A DNA stretch of 64,000 nt. Source: Chloroflexota bacterium (GTDB lineage Bacteria; Chloroflexota; Anaerolineae; Anaerolineales; UBA11579). Under the pieces are notes generated by a model. It was not told the origin of the DNA and did no database searches. It saw only the letters and a program-made list of their open reading frames with translations. The stretch spans positions 60,624 through 124,623 of the forward strand of contig JACPVG010000032.1 of NCBI GenBank assembly GCA_016191875.1, read 5' to 3'. The first letter of the stretch is position 1. Each line of letters opens with the position of its first letter. The translations under genes were made by a program, and so were the position numbers. Positions 16,835 to 24,394 of the stretch are shown one piece after another.

Positions 16835-17524
16835 TCAGGCCAATCGCCCCCAGACCACGATGTCGTCGCCATAACGCTCGACCTGCATACCCTCCAGGTT
16901 CGGCGGAGCGCTCCCGGTCAGATCGCCCACTCCTTTCAGACCGCCCAGCAATACCGGCGCAATCGTTATGATCAGGATATCCGCCGCGCCCTGCTCCAGA
17001 AAACTGGTGATGACCTCCGCGCCGCCCTCCACCATCAGGCGGCCGACGCCGCGCTCGGCCAGCGCCTCCAGCGCGGCCGTCAGGTCGACGCGAGCATCCG
17101 CACCAAGGCTGACCGGGATCACAACCCCGCCGGCGCCCTCGATAGACTCGACTCGCCCGGCGTCCACTCCTGCCCCCGCTACCAGCCAGGGCGCTTTCGG
17201 GTGCTTGAAGATGCGCGCCCCCGGCGGGCAGGTCAATCGGCTGTCCAGAATGACCGGGCGCGGACTGTCGCCCTCCGCCAGCCTCACGGTCATCTGGGGG
17301 TCGTCAGCCTGGATCGTGCCCCGTCCGACCAGAATGGCATCATGTTCGGCCCGCAAAGCATGGGTCATTTTCAAGGTCTCCCGGCCGCTGATGGCAAAGG
17401 GTTCGCCTCTCCGGCGGCTGATGCTGCCATCCAAACTTTGCGCATAGCTGAGCGTAACGAAGGGGCGCCGCAGGTCGGCATATTCCCCCGCGGCCCGCCG
17501 CATGAAATCAACTGGTGGGTTCAT
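16835..17524 (-). CDS. Stand-alone RibD C-terminal reductase-domain protein
   Basis: A 229-residue protein of the dihydrofolate-reductase-like RibD C-terminal family. RPFVTLSYAQSLDGSIS at about 20, the NADPH-contacting AILVGRGTIQADDPQMTV at about 64, RPVILDSRLTCPP and RLMVEGGAEVITSFLEQGAAD give the fold order. There is no cytidine-deaminase-like domain, so this is not a full RibD. In riboflavin synthesis the reductase reduces the ribosyl group of the deaminated pyrimidine; a separate deaminase would then have to exist elsewhere. The ATG at 17524 overlaps the end of ribA by 17 bases and is preferred over an upstream start in the ribA frame. MDR follows after one base. Confidence 0.85.
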   Translation of the reverse strand: MNPPVDFMRRAAGEYADLRRPFVTLSYAQSLDGSISRRRGEPFAISGRETLKMTHALRAEHDAILVGRGTIQADDPQMTVRLAEGDSPRPVILDSRLTCPPGARIFKHPKAPWLVAGAGVDAGRVESIEGAGGVVIPVSLGADARVDLTAALEALAERGVGRLMVEGGAEVITSFLEQGAADILIITIAPVLLGGLKGVGDLTGSAPPNLEGMQVERYGDDIVVWGRLA

Positions 17525-18173
17525 CCGGCTTGGTGTCGTTCGCCCGGCTGTTCGGCAGGTCGAGCAGATGGCGCATGCGCGCAACCTTCGTGCGCAGGTA
17601 GCGCTCGTTGTCCGAGTTCACCGTCGGCGTCAACGCCACCCGCGCCGTGACCGCAATGCCCAGCGACTTCAGTTCATCGATCTTGGCCGGGTTGTTGGTC
17701 AGCAGCCGGATGGAACTGACCCCCAGAGTCCGCAACATCGCCGCCGAGACCGAATAGTTACGGCTGTCTGCCTGATGGCCGAGGATCAGGTTGGCGTCCA
17801 CGGTGTCGTAGCCTTCATCCTGCAGGTTGTACGCCCTGAGCTTCTCCAACAGACCGATGCCCCGCCCTTCCTGGCGCATATAAAGCAGGATGCCGCGTTC
17901 TTCTTCGGCGATACGCACAAGGGACTGGTCGAGCTGTTCGCCGCAATCGCAGCGCTGGGAATGCAGCACTTCCCCGGTGAAGCATTCGCTGTGCACCCGC
18001 GCCAGCACGTCCCCCTGTCCTTCCACCGCCCCCATCACAAACGCGAGGTGTTCCTTGTTGTCAAACGTGTTGGAGAACAGGAACAGCCGGAATTCGCCCA
18101 GGTCGGTGGGGATGCGCGCGGTGACCATCAAGGCCACCTCGACATCTCTCGGTGCAACTCTGAAATCGCTCAC
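17508..18173 (-). CDS. ribA: GTP cyclohydrolase II
   Basis: A 221-residue zinc enzyme that opens the imidazole ring of GTP to give the first riboflavin/deazaflavin precursor. Zinc ligands C64, C75 and C77 are in HSECFTGEVLHSQRCDCG. The GTP-binding and catalytic segments QEGRGIGLLEKLRAYNLQ, GHQADSRNYSVSAAMLRTLG and LLTNNPAKIDEL are all present. It is a stand-alone form, not fused to RibB, and slightly longer than the usual 200 residues because of a C-terminal tail. Directly downstream are the RibD-type reductase and an MDR dehydrogenase. The start ATG at 18173 is used. Confidence 0.95.
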   Translation of the reverse strand: MSDFRVAPRDVEVALMVTARIPTDLGEFRLFLFSNTFDNKEHLAFVMGAVEGQGDVLARVHSECFTGEVLHSQRCDCGEQLDQSLVRIAEEERGILLYMRQEGRGIGLLEKLRAYNLQDEGYDTVDANLILGHQADSRNYSVSAAMLRTLGVSSIRLLTNNPAKIDELKSLGIAVTARVALTPTVNSDNERYLRTKVARMRHLLDLPNSRANDTKPDEPTS

Positions 18174-18243
18174 GGCGTTTGCCTCGTTCGCATCCCATCA
18201 ATCTTAGCACGAAGCCATTTGCCGGAGTCGCCTTTGAGCGCGC

Positions 18244-19248
18244 TCATTCTGGACGCCAGCCGAAGAACCCCGGCTTGAACAAACCGCCCCAGGCCAGGCC
18301 GGCCAGGCCAAACAGCACGTCCCGCCCGCGGATCAGCAAACTGATGGCCGCGCCCGTCTCCGGGCCGTACCCCAGCGCCGTCAACGCCAGCATCTGGCCG
18401 GCTTCTAACGCGCCCAAGGCCCCCGGGAATGGCGTCAGCAGAGCCAGCCGCGCCGCCGTCATCATCGTGACCAACCCGATGATATCGCTGTCAACGCCCA
18501 GGAAGCCCGTCATCAGCCAGAATTCAAAGACCAGCGCCGCCCACACCACCCCCGATATCCCCAGGGCGGCCAGCATCGCGCGCGGCTGCCCGCGGCTGAA
18601 ATCGGCCATGTGCGCCTCCATCTGTCCCATGAATCGGCTCAACCGGAAAACCCACGGCCGGCTGGGCCCATCCCCGGCGAATCGTCCCAACATAGCGGTA
18701 AGCGGCTGGCGGCCGCGCCACAATGCGAGTCCATAGAGTACGGGCAGGCAAAACAAAACCGCGAGGATGGGCGCGGCCTGTCGCAGAGCCGCGCTCCCCA
18801 ACAATCCACTTGTTGCCACCACGACCACCCCGGCCAGCAGGAACGTGAAGTTTGCGGTCATCTCGAACAATTTATCCAGGCTGATGGCCGCCGCCGCGTC
18901 TGCCAGCGGGACGCCATGATTCCTGTGAATGTAGTAAACCTGGAGCGGTTCGCCGCCAAAATGTGGCCCCGGCGTAAAGTAACTTACCCCGAACGCTGCC
19001 AGCCGGTAGCGCAGGATCGCCCGAAACCGGATTGCATGCCCCTGGGCGCGCAGGATCGCCCACCAGCGCAGGCCGAACAGCGCCATGATGCCGATGTTCG
19101 CCAGCGCCAGCAGCGCCAGCTGGCCCCCTGTCAGGCGGCGGATGGCTGCCGCCACATCGCCCAGCGAAAGCCGGCTCACCGCCCAGGCCAGCAGCGCCAG
19201 CGCGCCCAGCCACAGCAGCCCGACCCAGAATCGATTCCTGGGATTCAC
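18244..19248 (-). CDS. Lysylphosphatidylglycerol-synthase-like transmembrane (flippase-like) protein
   Basis: A 334-residue polytopic membrane protein of the UPF0104/LPG synthase TM-region type, without the cytosolic aminoacyl-transferase domain. About eight hydrophobic helices are seen, with the family segments FGVSYFTPGPHFGGEPLQVYY at about 85 and LLTPFPGALGALEAGQM near the C-terminal end. This group includes proteins that flip or synthesise lipids; the substrate is unknown. The GTG at 19248 overlaps the TGA of the upstream CDP-alcohol phosphatidyltransferase gene as GTGA, so the start is well fixed, and the long extra N-terminal open frame upstream is not used. The arrangement suggests a small lipid-head-group pathway. 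Confidence 0.82.
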   Translation of the reverse strand: MNPRNRFWVGLLWLGALALLAWAVSRLSLGDVAAAIRRLTGGQLALLALANIGIMALFGLRWWAILRAQGHAIRFRAILRYRLAAFGVSYFTPGPHFGGEPLQVYYIHRNHGVPLADAAAAISLDKLFEMTANFTFLLAGVVVVATSGLLGSAALRQAAPILAVLFCLPVLYGLALWRGRQPLTAMLGRFAGDGPSRPWVFRLSRFMGQMEAHMADFSRGQPRAMLAALGISGVVWAALVFEFWLMTGFLGVDSDIIGLVTMMTAARLALLTPFPGALGALEAGQMLALTALGYGPETGAAISLLIRGRDVLFGLAGLAWGGLFKPGFFGWRPE

Positions 19249-20387
19249 GCTGACCTGCGCTCGCCGGCGCGATTGCGCACGAACCACTCTTCCGGCCCCC
19301 ACAGATACCATTTGCCCGGCCCGAGGAACACCACGCCGATACAGGCCGCCATCAGCGCCCAGGCGGCTGGGCTGCCGCCAAACGCCGCGAACCGCGCCCC
19401 CAGCAGGAGCAGGCTGGTCACGCTGAAAAAGCGCGCCGCCAGCCCCAAACCGATCCCCAGGATTCCCAGCGTCTCCAGCGTCTGCCAGGGCTGCGCCAGC
19501 CTTGTTTCCGGTTGGGCCGCCCAGGCCAGCAATACCAGCGCGCCCATGGCCCGGAACAACAGCGGCAGTTGGTCGCGGCTGGCCGCCCACACCTTATCCC
19601 AGACCCGCCCGGCATCTGTGGCCGGAGCAGCCAGCCGCCCGCTCACATGCAGCCAGTCGTAAGCGAACCCGGCGACGAACGGGATCATGAACAAGGTTGC
19701 TGCGACCGTTGTAGCGGGGGGCCCAAATATCGGGAACAACATCGCGGTCACCAGTCCCATTTGCAGCGCCGCGAATACCCGGCGGCTGGGGTTGGGCGGC
19801 AGGTCGAACACCGGCAGACCGCGCCGCCTGCGGCTCCACAATCCAAAGACAAAGAAGTAGCGCGCGAACCCGAACAACGCATACCACCACGGAACCGTGC
19901 CGTACTGGAATGCCAGCAGCGTGGCGGTCAGCACCCCCAGCGAGTCGTGGTTCATGTCCAACCGTTCGCCCAACCGGGTGGCGTGGTTGCCGCGCCGCGC
20001 CAGGTAGCCGTCGAAAAAATCGGTGAAGTCCGAAAGGATATAGATTCCCGCCGGCAGCCAGGCCCAGCCCCCGGCCGGGCGCGGCAGCAGTAGGAAACCG
20101 GCCAGCAAAGCGATGAGCGTGCCGCGCCCCAGCGTGAGGATGTTCCCCCAGCCCAGCCTCGCCAGCAGGTCTTCTTCCTCCGGACGCATGTTCTCGGGCA
20201 GCGCCACCCATACCGCCCACAGTTCATAGGCCATCACCAGCCCGGCCTGTGCCGCCCATCGCCCGGCATAGGCGGCTGTCTCCACGCCCGCCAGCAGGCT
20301 GGCTGCTGCCAGCATCGCCAGCGCAGACAGGCCAGCATAGGCCAGCCAGCGAACCCGCAGCGCCCTTAAAGCCTTGGACCGTCCCAT
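19245..20387 (-). CDS. CDP-alcohol phosphatidyltransferase with a C-terminal DoxX-like membrane extension
   Basis: A 380-residue membrane protein. The CDP-alcohol motif is complete at 123-148: D123, D126-G127, A130-R131, G140, D144, D148. An extra N-terminal hydrophobic region precedes it, and after about 260 comes a further helical part. Its final segment, VVFLGPGKWYLWGPEEWF at 352-369, resembles the end of DoxX/TQO-type small membrane proteins. The catalytic half should make a phospholipid from a CDP-lipid; the function of the extension is not known. It is the first gene of the pair with the UPF0104-like protein (4-base overlap) and lies 20 bases after alr. Confidence 0.85.
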   Translation of the reverse strand: MGRSKALRALRVRWLAYAGLSALAMLAAASLLAGVETAAYAGRWAAQAGLVMAYELWAVWVALPENMRPEEEDLLARLGWGNILTLGRGTLIALLAGFLLLPRPAGGWAWLPAGIYILSDFTDFFDGYLARRGNHATRLGERLDMNHDSLGVLTATLLAFQYGTVPWWYALFGFARYFFVFGLWSRRRRGLPVFDLPPNPSRRVFAALQMGLVTAMLFPIFGPPATTVAATLFMIPFVAGFAYDWLHVSGRLAAPATDAGRVWDKVWAASRDQLPLLFRAMGALVLLAWAAQPETRLAQPWQTLETLGILGIGLGLAARFFSVTSLLLLGARFAAFGGSPAAWALMAACIGVVFLGPGKWYLWGPEEWFVRNRAGERRSA

Positions 20388-20407
20388 CGCAAATTCGCTC
20401 GCCGGCG

Positions 20408-21568
20408 TCAGTCTGTATCCGCCCGAACGTATACGCGCGGAACGCGCGTGTTGATGTTGGTCAGGATCTCGTACGGGATGGTGTCAGCCCAGTTCGCCAG
20501 GTCTTCCACGCTGATCGTCTGGCCGCCCTGCGCGCCCACCAGCGTAACCACATCGCCGTTGTAGGCGCTTTCCCACTCGATATTGACCATGAACTGGTCC
20601 ATGCAGATTCGACCCACCACCGGGTAGCGCTTGCCGTTCAGCAGCACTTCAGCCCGGTTCGACAGCGCCCGGAAGTACCCGTCCCCGTAGCCCACCGGCA
20701 CGGTCACCAACCGCACCAAATGGTCGGATTCCCACGTTGAACCGTAACTCACCGGGTGGTTGGGCTTGAGGACTTTGAAGTACACCACGCGCGACGTCCA
20801 TTCCAGCGCCGGTGTGACCGCCACGCTGCGCCGCACCTCATTGGATGGATAAACACCGTAGAGCAGGATGCCCGGCCGCACCAGGTCGTAGTGGCTTTCC
20901 GGCAGTTGCAGCACTGCGCCGGAATTCGCCATATGGCGGGTCGGCGTCGGCAGGCTGCGCTTTTCGTAGAACCGCAGCACTTCATCGAAACGCTCCAACT
21001 GCACGCGCGCCGAAGTCAGGTCGGCGGCATCGGCGTTGGCGAAGTGTGAGAAAATGCCCTCGATCTCGGTGAACCGGCAGGTTAGCGACGCCTCCAGCAG
21101 GCTCTCGGCGCTGTAGTAGTGCACTCCGATGCGCTCCATGCCGGTATCGATCTTCAGATGCACCCGCGCCCGGATGCCCAGCGCCTGCGCGGCCTGGTCG
21201 ATCTGGGTCAGTTTTTCCACCGAGGAGGCCGTCAACGCCAGGTCGTGCTGGAGGAACAGCGGCACCTGGTCGCCCATGATGCCGCCCAGCACCAATATGG
21301 GTGTGCGGATACCCTGCTCGCGCAGCAGGATGCCCTCTTCGAGGAACGCCACGCCCAGAACCGCCGCGCCGAGGGCCTCCATGTGACGGGCCACTTCCAC
21401 CAGGCCGTGTCCATACGCATTCGCCTTCAACACCGGCATGACCACGCTGGCGCCAACGTGCCGCCGGATGGCGTGGTAATTTTCGGTCAATCGGTTGAGG
21501 TCCACAGTCACCACGGTCGGCCTCAATACACCATTGGTGGTGATGGTTGGGTGGTTTGGCGCCTGCAT
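20408..21568 (-). CDS. alr: Alanine racemase
   Basis: A 386-residue PLP enzyme that converts L-alanine to D-alanine for peptidoglycan. The PLP-binding lysine is K48 in MPVLKANAYGHG. Other family segments are HLKIDTGMERIG, RHMANSGAVLQLP, RPGILLYGVYPS, VPVGYGDGYFRALSNRAEVL, and VGRICMDQFMVNIE, all in the expected order. The frame is open 55 codons further upstream, into the divergent promoter region, but that part does not resemble the family. The ATG at 21568 is chosen; it lies 7 bases after a TAAAAT box, which would make the message leaderless. The gene diverges from the 21775 secreted-protein gene. Confidence 0.95.
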   Translation of the reverse strand: MQAPNHPTITTNGVLRPTVVTVDLNRLTENYHAIRRHVGASVVMPVLKANAYGHGLVEVARHMEALGAAVLGVAFLEEGILLREQGIRTPILVLGGIMGDQVPLFLQHDLALTASSVEKLTQIDQAAQALGIRARVHLKIDTGMERIGVHYYSAESLLEASLTCRFTEIEGIFSHFANADAADLTSARVQLERFDEVLRFYEKRSLPTPTRHMANSGAVLQLPESHYDLVRPGILLYGVYPSNEVRRSVAVTPALEWTSRVVYFKVLKPNHPVSYGSTWESDHLVRLVTVPVGYGDGYFRALSNRAEVLLNGKRYPVVGRICMDQFMVNIEWESAYNGDVVTLVGAQGGQTISVEDLANWADTIPYEILTNINTRVPRVYVRADTD

Positions 21569-21575
21569 TCCCCCG

Positions 21576-21581
21576 ATTTTA
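21576..21581 (-). promoter_or_regulatory. -10 box 7 nt before the alr start
   Basis: TAAAAT on the minus strand followed by CGGGGGA and the ATG at 21568. The spacing predicts transcription starting at the start codon. The G-rich string is too close to the ATG to act as a normal ribosome binding site. Confidence 0.5.
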
Positions 21582-21687
21582 CCCCACCGAATATTCCCCC
21601 TCGTTCCCTGCCGCCTGCCGCCGCTATCCTGGCACACTCCTTGCTCCTTCACCTGCGATACCCCGGCAAATCCAGTCATCCGGGCGT

Positions 21688-21716
21688 TTGCTTGCCGGCC
21701 GGTTCTGTTGTATAGT
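21688..21716 (+). promoter_or_regulatory. Promoter of the 21775 secreted-protein gene
   Basis: TTGCTT (21688-21693), 17 bases, TATAGT (21711-21716). The leader to the ATG at 21775 is about 50 bases, with GAGGAG at 21764-21769 as the ribosome binding site. It lies back-to-back with the alr promoter. Confidence 0.65.
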
Positions 21717-21774
21717 GAATCCCGATGACGCACCCGGGCCGGCAGACCCAGACCATCTGCCTTGAGGAGTTTGT

Positions 21775-23241
21775 ATGCTCAAGCGGTTGACCATTTTCCT
21801 GCTGATTCTCGTCCTGGCAGCGCCGACTGACGCTCTGGCCGCGCCCCTCGCCGCCCCCGGCTATTCCGTCACGGTACCCGGGGGGCCCACCTTCTGGGTG
21901 CACGACGTCGTCCGCAACGAAAGCGTCACCATCCAGGTCATTGACTACCCCAAAGGCGACAAGCGCTACGACGTCCAGTTAGGGCGCATCGGCAACAACT
22001 TCGACCCCATTGGCGTCGGCCAGCTCACCGGCGAAGACGGCAAAGAGTTTCGCAAGACCTTCAAAATTCCTTCCCGCCTGCTCAACCAGAACCTGCTGGC
22101 GATTCAGGTCTACAGCCGCACGGATGGCAGCCGGGGCTACGACATCTTCGCCAACGAAACCGGTTGGAACACGAACAAATTATTCACCCTCAGCCCGGTG
22201 GCGCAGTCCTCCGCCCAGGATGCCGGCTCTTCGGTCAACATCTTCCAGGGACCATCCTTCTGGGTCAGCAACGTGGACGTGTCCGGCAGCGTCGCCCAGG
22301 TGACTCTCAAGGTAACCAACTACGATGGCCTGGACAAGTACCGTATCGTGGTGGGCCAGAACACCGCCGATTTCGAAGCCCTGCCGGTCGGGCTTCTCGA
22401 TAATTCGTACCCGCGCGAATTCCGCCTCACCTTCCCGCTTCCCACCGGGATATGGGACGAGGATGAGATCATGATTCGCCTCATCAACACCCACAACGGC
22501 AACAGCGGCACTACGGCTGTCACCATCGCCAGCGATTGGAAGGTCATCACGCCCTATGGCCAATACACCACGACCTACTTCGACCTCGCCGCCCAGTCCA
22601 AAGCGCCCAAAACCGGCGCGCCCAGCATGCGCATCCTCAACGTCGTCAAGGACACCGAGGTCACCGTGCAATTCTTCAACCTCGCTCCCGACAAGGATTT
22701 CACCGTCACGCTGGGGCTGATTGGCACGCAGGGCATCGGCGGCTTCACCGTCGCCATCCAGCCCACCGGCGCGGGCGGCTCCTTCATCGCCACCTACCCC
22801 ATCCCGGCCCAGCTCAAGGGCGAAAGTCTGATTTCCATCCGCATTCAGAGTACGTCCAGCGGACACTATGCGTTCGACTACTTCGCCAACGAAGACGGCT
22901 ACAACGCCATCACCGGCGGCGCCTCCACCGTCAACCCGGACTGGGTCCTGGCCGCCGGCACATTCCCGACCTTTGAGATCGTCAGCGTGGTCAAGGATTC
23001 TAAGGTCTCGATCACCGGCGTCAACTTCACCAAGAACGATACCTACACCGTCCGCATGGGCCTGTATGGCACTCAGGGAGTAGGCGGCTTCATCGCCGGG
23101 ACGATTGACACCGGCGGCCAAAACGCCTTCTCCGCCACCTTCGACATTCCCCCGGAACTGGCCGGGCTGGGCATCATCGCCATTCGCCTGGAAAGCCAGA
23201 ACTCCAACTACTACGCCTACAACTTCTTCTACAACCAGTAG
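21775..23241 (+). CDS. Secreted protein with four copies of a beta-rich FxV/GYYAY-type module
   Basis: A 488-residue secreted protein. A signal peptide at 1-23 (LTIFLLILVLAAPTDALA) is followed by four copies of a roughly 110-120-residue module, starting at about 38, 161, 280 and 397. Each copy has the order: F-x-[VI]-x-x-V (such as FEIVSVVKDSKVSI), a FxxNDxYTVRMGxxGTQG-like strand pair, a Gly-rich turn and FxATxxIPxxL, and ends IRLESxxxxYYAYNFFYNQ. No enzyme motif is seen, so a surface or matrix role is inferred. The next gene encodes a two-copy paralogue. The start has GAGGAG 6 bases upstream. A strong terminator follows at 23259-23287. Confidence 0.8.
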   Translation: MLKRLTIFLLILVLAAPTDALAAPLAAPGYSVTVPGGPTFWVHDVVRNESVTIQVIDYPKGDKRYDVQLGRIGNNFDPIGVGQLTGEDGKEFRKTFKIPSRLLNQNLLAIQVYSRTDGSRGYDIFANETGWNTNKLFTLSPVAQSSAQDAGSSVNIFQGPSFWVSNVDVSGSVAQVTLKVTNYDGLDKYRIVVGQNTADFEALPVGLLDNSYPREFRLTFPLPTGIWDEDEIMIRLINTHNGNSGTTAVTIASDWKVITPYGQYTTTYFDLAAQSKAPKTGAPSMRILNVVKDTEVTVQFFNLAPDKDFTVTLGLIGTQGIGGFTVAIQPTGAGGSFIATYPIPAQLKGESLISIRIQSTSSGHYAFDYFANEDGYNAITGGASTVNPDWVLAAGTFPTFEIVSVVKDSKVSITGVNFTKNDTYTVRMGLYGTQGVGGFIAGTIDTGGQNAFSATFDIPPELAGLGIIAIRLESQNSNYYAYNFFYNQ

Positions 23242-23258
23242 ACCCCCGCCTTCTGCCT

Positions 23259-23287
23259 AAAAAAAGCGCGCCGTGGCGCGCTTTTTT
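23259..23287 (+). terminator. Rho-independent terminator
   Basis: GCGCGCC (66-72 of this stretch) and GGCGCGC form the GC stem, flanked by A-run and T-run that extend the pairing by six A-T pairs: AAAAAAGCGCGCC GT GGCGCGCTTTTTT. It can work in both directions. It ends the 21775 secreted-protein gene. Confidence 0.9.
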
Positions 23288-23402
23288 GGTTGTCCTGAAA
23301 CTGTCATGCGTGGAACCATTTCAGTCATAGAATCGTCCTTCCGGCTGAGATATATTGGTATTGGAATTTTGTGATGCATCCACATCACACAGGAGGAACA
23401 GC

Positions 23403-24158
23403 GTGAAACGAATCGTTACTTTCGCTTTGCTGGGGATGCTTGCGCTTGCCCCCATGCAGACCTTCGCCGCCCAGGCCGCGGCCATCCCGACCTTCAGCAT
23501 CGTGAGCGTGGTGGAAGATTCAACCGTGACGATCAAGACCGCCAACTTCCCTAAGAACGATACGTTCACCGTTCGTATGGGTCTCTACGGCACGCTCGGC
23601 ATCGGCGGGACAGTCGTCACCACCCAGGCCTCAGGCAGCGGCGGGACCTTCACGGCCACCTATAGCATTCCTGCCGGGTTGAAAGGCCAACAGCGCATCG
23701 CCATCCGCCTGGAAAGCCCCACCAGCGGCTATTACGCCTATAACTGGTTCTGGAACAACACCGCCGGCGGGCCCACGGCCACCTCCGCTCCAACCGCCAC
23801 ACCCGGTGGCCCCACGGCCACGCCTGGTCCCACGGCCACCCCCAAGCCCGGCCTGCCCGCCTCCGGTTATCCTTCGTTCAGCATCACCGCGGTTGACCGC
23901 AACAACACGGTGACCATCAAAGGCGTGAACTTCACCAAGAACGACACCTTCACCGTCCGGATGGGCAAGTACGGCACGCTTGCCATCGGCGGCACAGTGG
24001 TGGATGCCGCCTTCAAGACCGATTCGTCCGGCGCCTTCACCGCCACGTTCAACATCCCCGCCGGTCTCAAAGATCTCGACCGCATCGCCATCCGCATGGA
24101 CAGCCCCAGCACCGGTTACTACGCTTTCAACTGGTTCTGGAACAACGACCATCCCTAG
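23403..24158 (+). CDS. Secreted two-module paralogue with PTATP linker
   Basis: A 251-residue secreted protein, a shorter relative of the 21775 gene product. The GTG at 23403 is chosen because AGGAGG lies 6 bases upstream and the protein then starts MKRIVTFALLGMLALAPMQT, a signal peptide cleaved near AFA. Two modules, about 30-115 and 160-250, share the pattern FSIVSVVEDSTVTI, NDTFTVRMGxYGTLxIGGT, FTATxxIPAGL and GYYAYNWFWNN. A low-complexity Thr/Pro/Gly linker built of ATPG and PTATP units joins them. This kind of linker is common in secreted proteins of filamentous Chloroflexota, which fits the inferred host. No function is known; it probably lies on or near the cell surface. Confidence 0.82.
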   Translation: MKRIVTFALLGMLALAPMQTFAAQAAAIPTFSIVSVVEDSTVTIKTANFPKNDTFTVRMGLYGTLGIGGTVVTTQASGSGGTFTATYSIPAGLKGQQRIAIRLESPTSGYYAYNWFWNNTAGGPTATSAPTATPGGPTATPGPTATPKPGLPASGYPSFSITAVDRNNTVTIKGVNFTKNDTFTVRMGKYGTLAIGGTVVDAAFKTDSSGAFTATFNIPAGLKDLDRIAIRMDSPSTGYYAFNWFWNNDHP

Positions 24159-24304
24159 ATAGTTGGCCGTAGGAATTTTGAAGTCCGTCGGGGAGGAACA
24201 GCGGCCAACGGCTAAAGTGGCCGAAAACCAACTTATGAGGAGTATCTCGCGGGAAGGTCGGAGTCCCCTGCAAATAGACTTTCGGTAGGCTGCTCATCAA
24301 CCTG
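24159..24304 (+). other. Non-coding tail with alternative hairpins and similarity to the leader of the preceding gene
   Basis: No gene is seen here. GTTGGCCG (24162-24169) can pair with CGGCCAAC (24202-24209), or CGGCCA (24202-24207) with TGGCCG (24218-24223), so two hairpins compete. GGAATTTTG and GGAGGAACAGCG, present in the leader of the 23403 gene in the same order (23363 and 23392), recur at 24172 and 24192. This may be a relic of a duplicated third module gene, or a small structured RNA. Inference only. Confidence 0.3.
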
Positions 24305-24332
24305 GAGGCCGGCTAACGGAGCCGGCCTCTTT
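24305..24332. terminator. Bidirectional terminator between the paralogue and ileS
   Basis: GAGGCCGGCT (24305-24314) and AGCCGGCCTC (24320-24329) form a perfect 10-base stem with loop AACGG, followed by TTT. It lies between two convergent genes. Confidence 0.75.
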
Positions 24333-24394
24333 CGTAATCTGGCATGTCGCGGCGTCCGGTCAGCCGGACGCCGCTGGCTTTCCGAAGACTCTCC

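Noticed and set aside
21569..21733. A 55-codon N-terminal extension of alanine racemase
   Set aside because: The extension lies across the divergent promoter and does not resemble the family start; 21568 follows a -10 box.
24255..24290. GGGAAGGTCGGAGTCCC, considered as a signal-recognition-particle-RNA-like motif
   Set aside because: The conserved SRP RNA core (GGTCAGG...GGAAGGAAGCAGCC) is absent.
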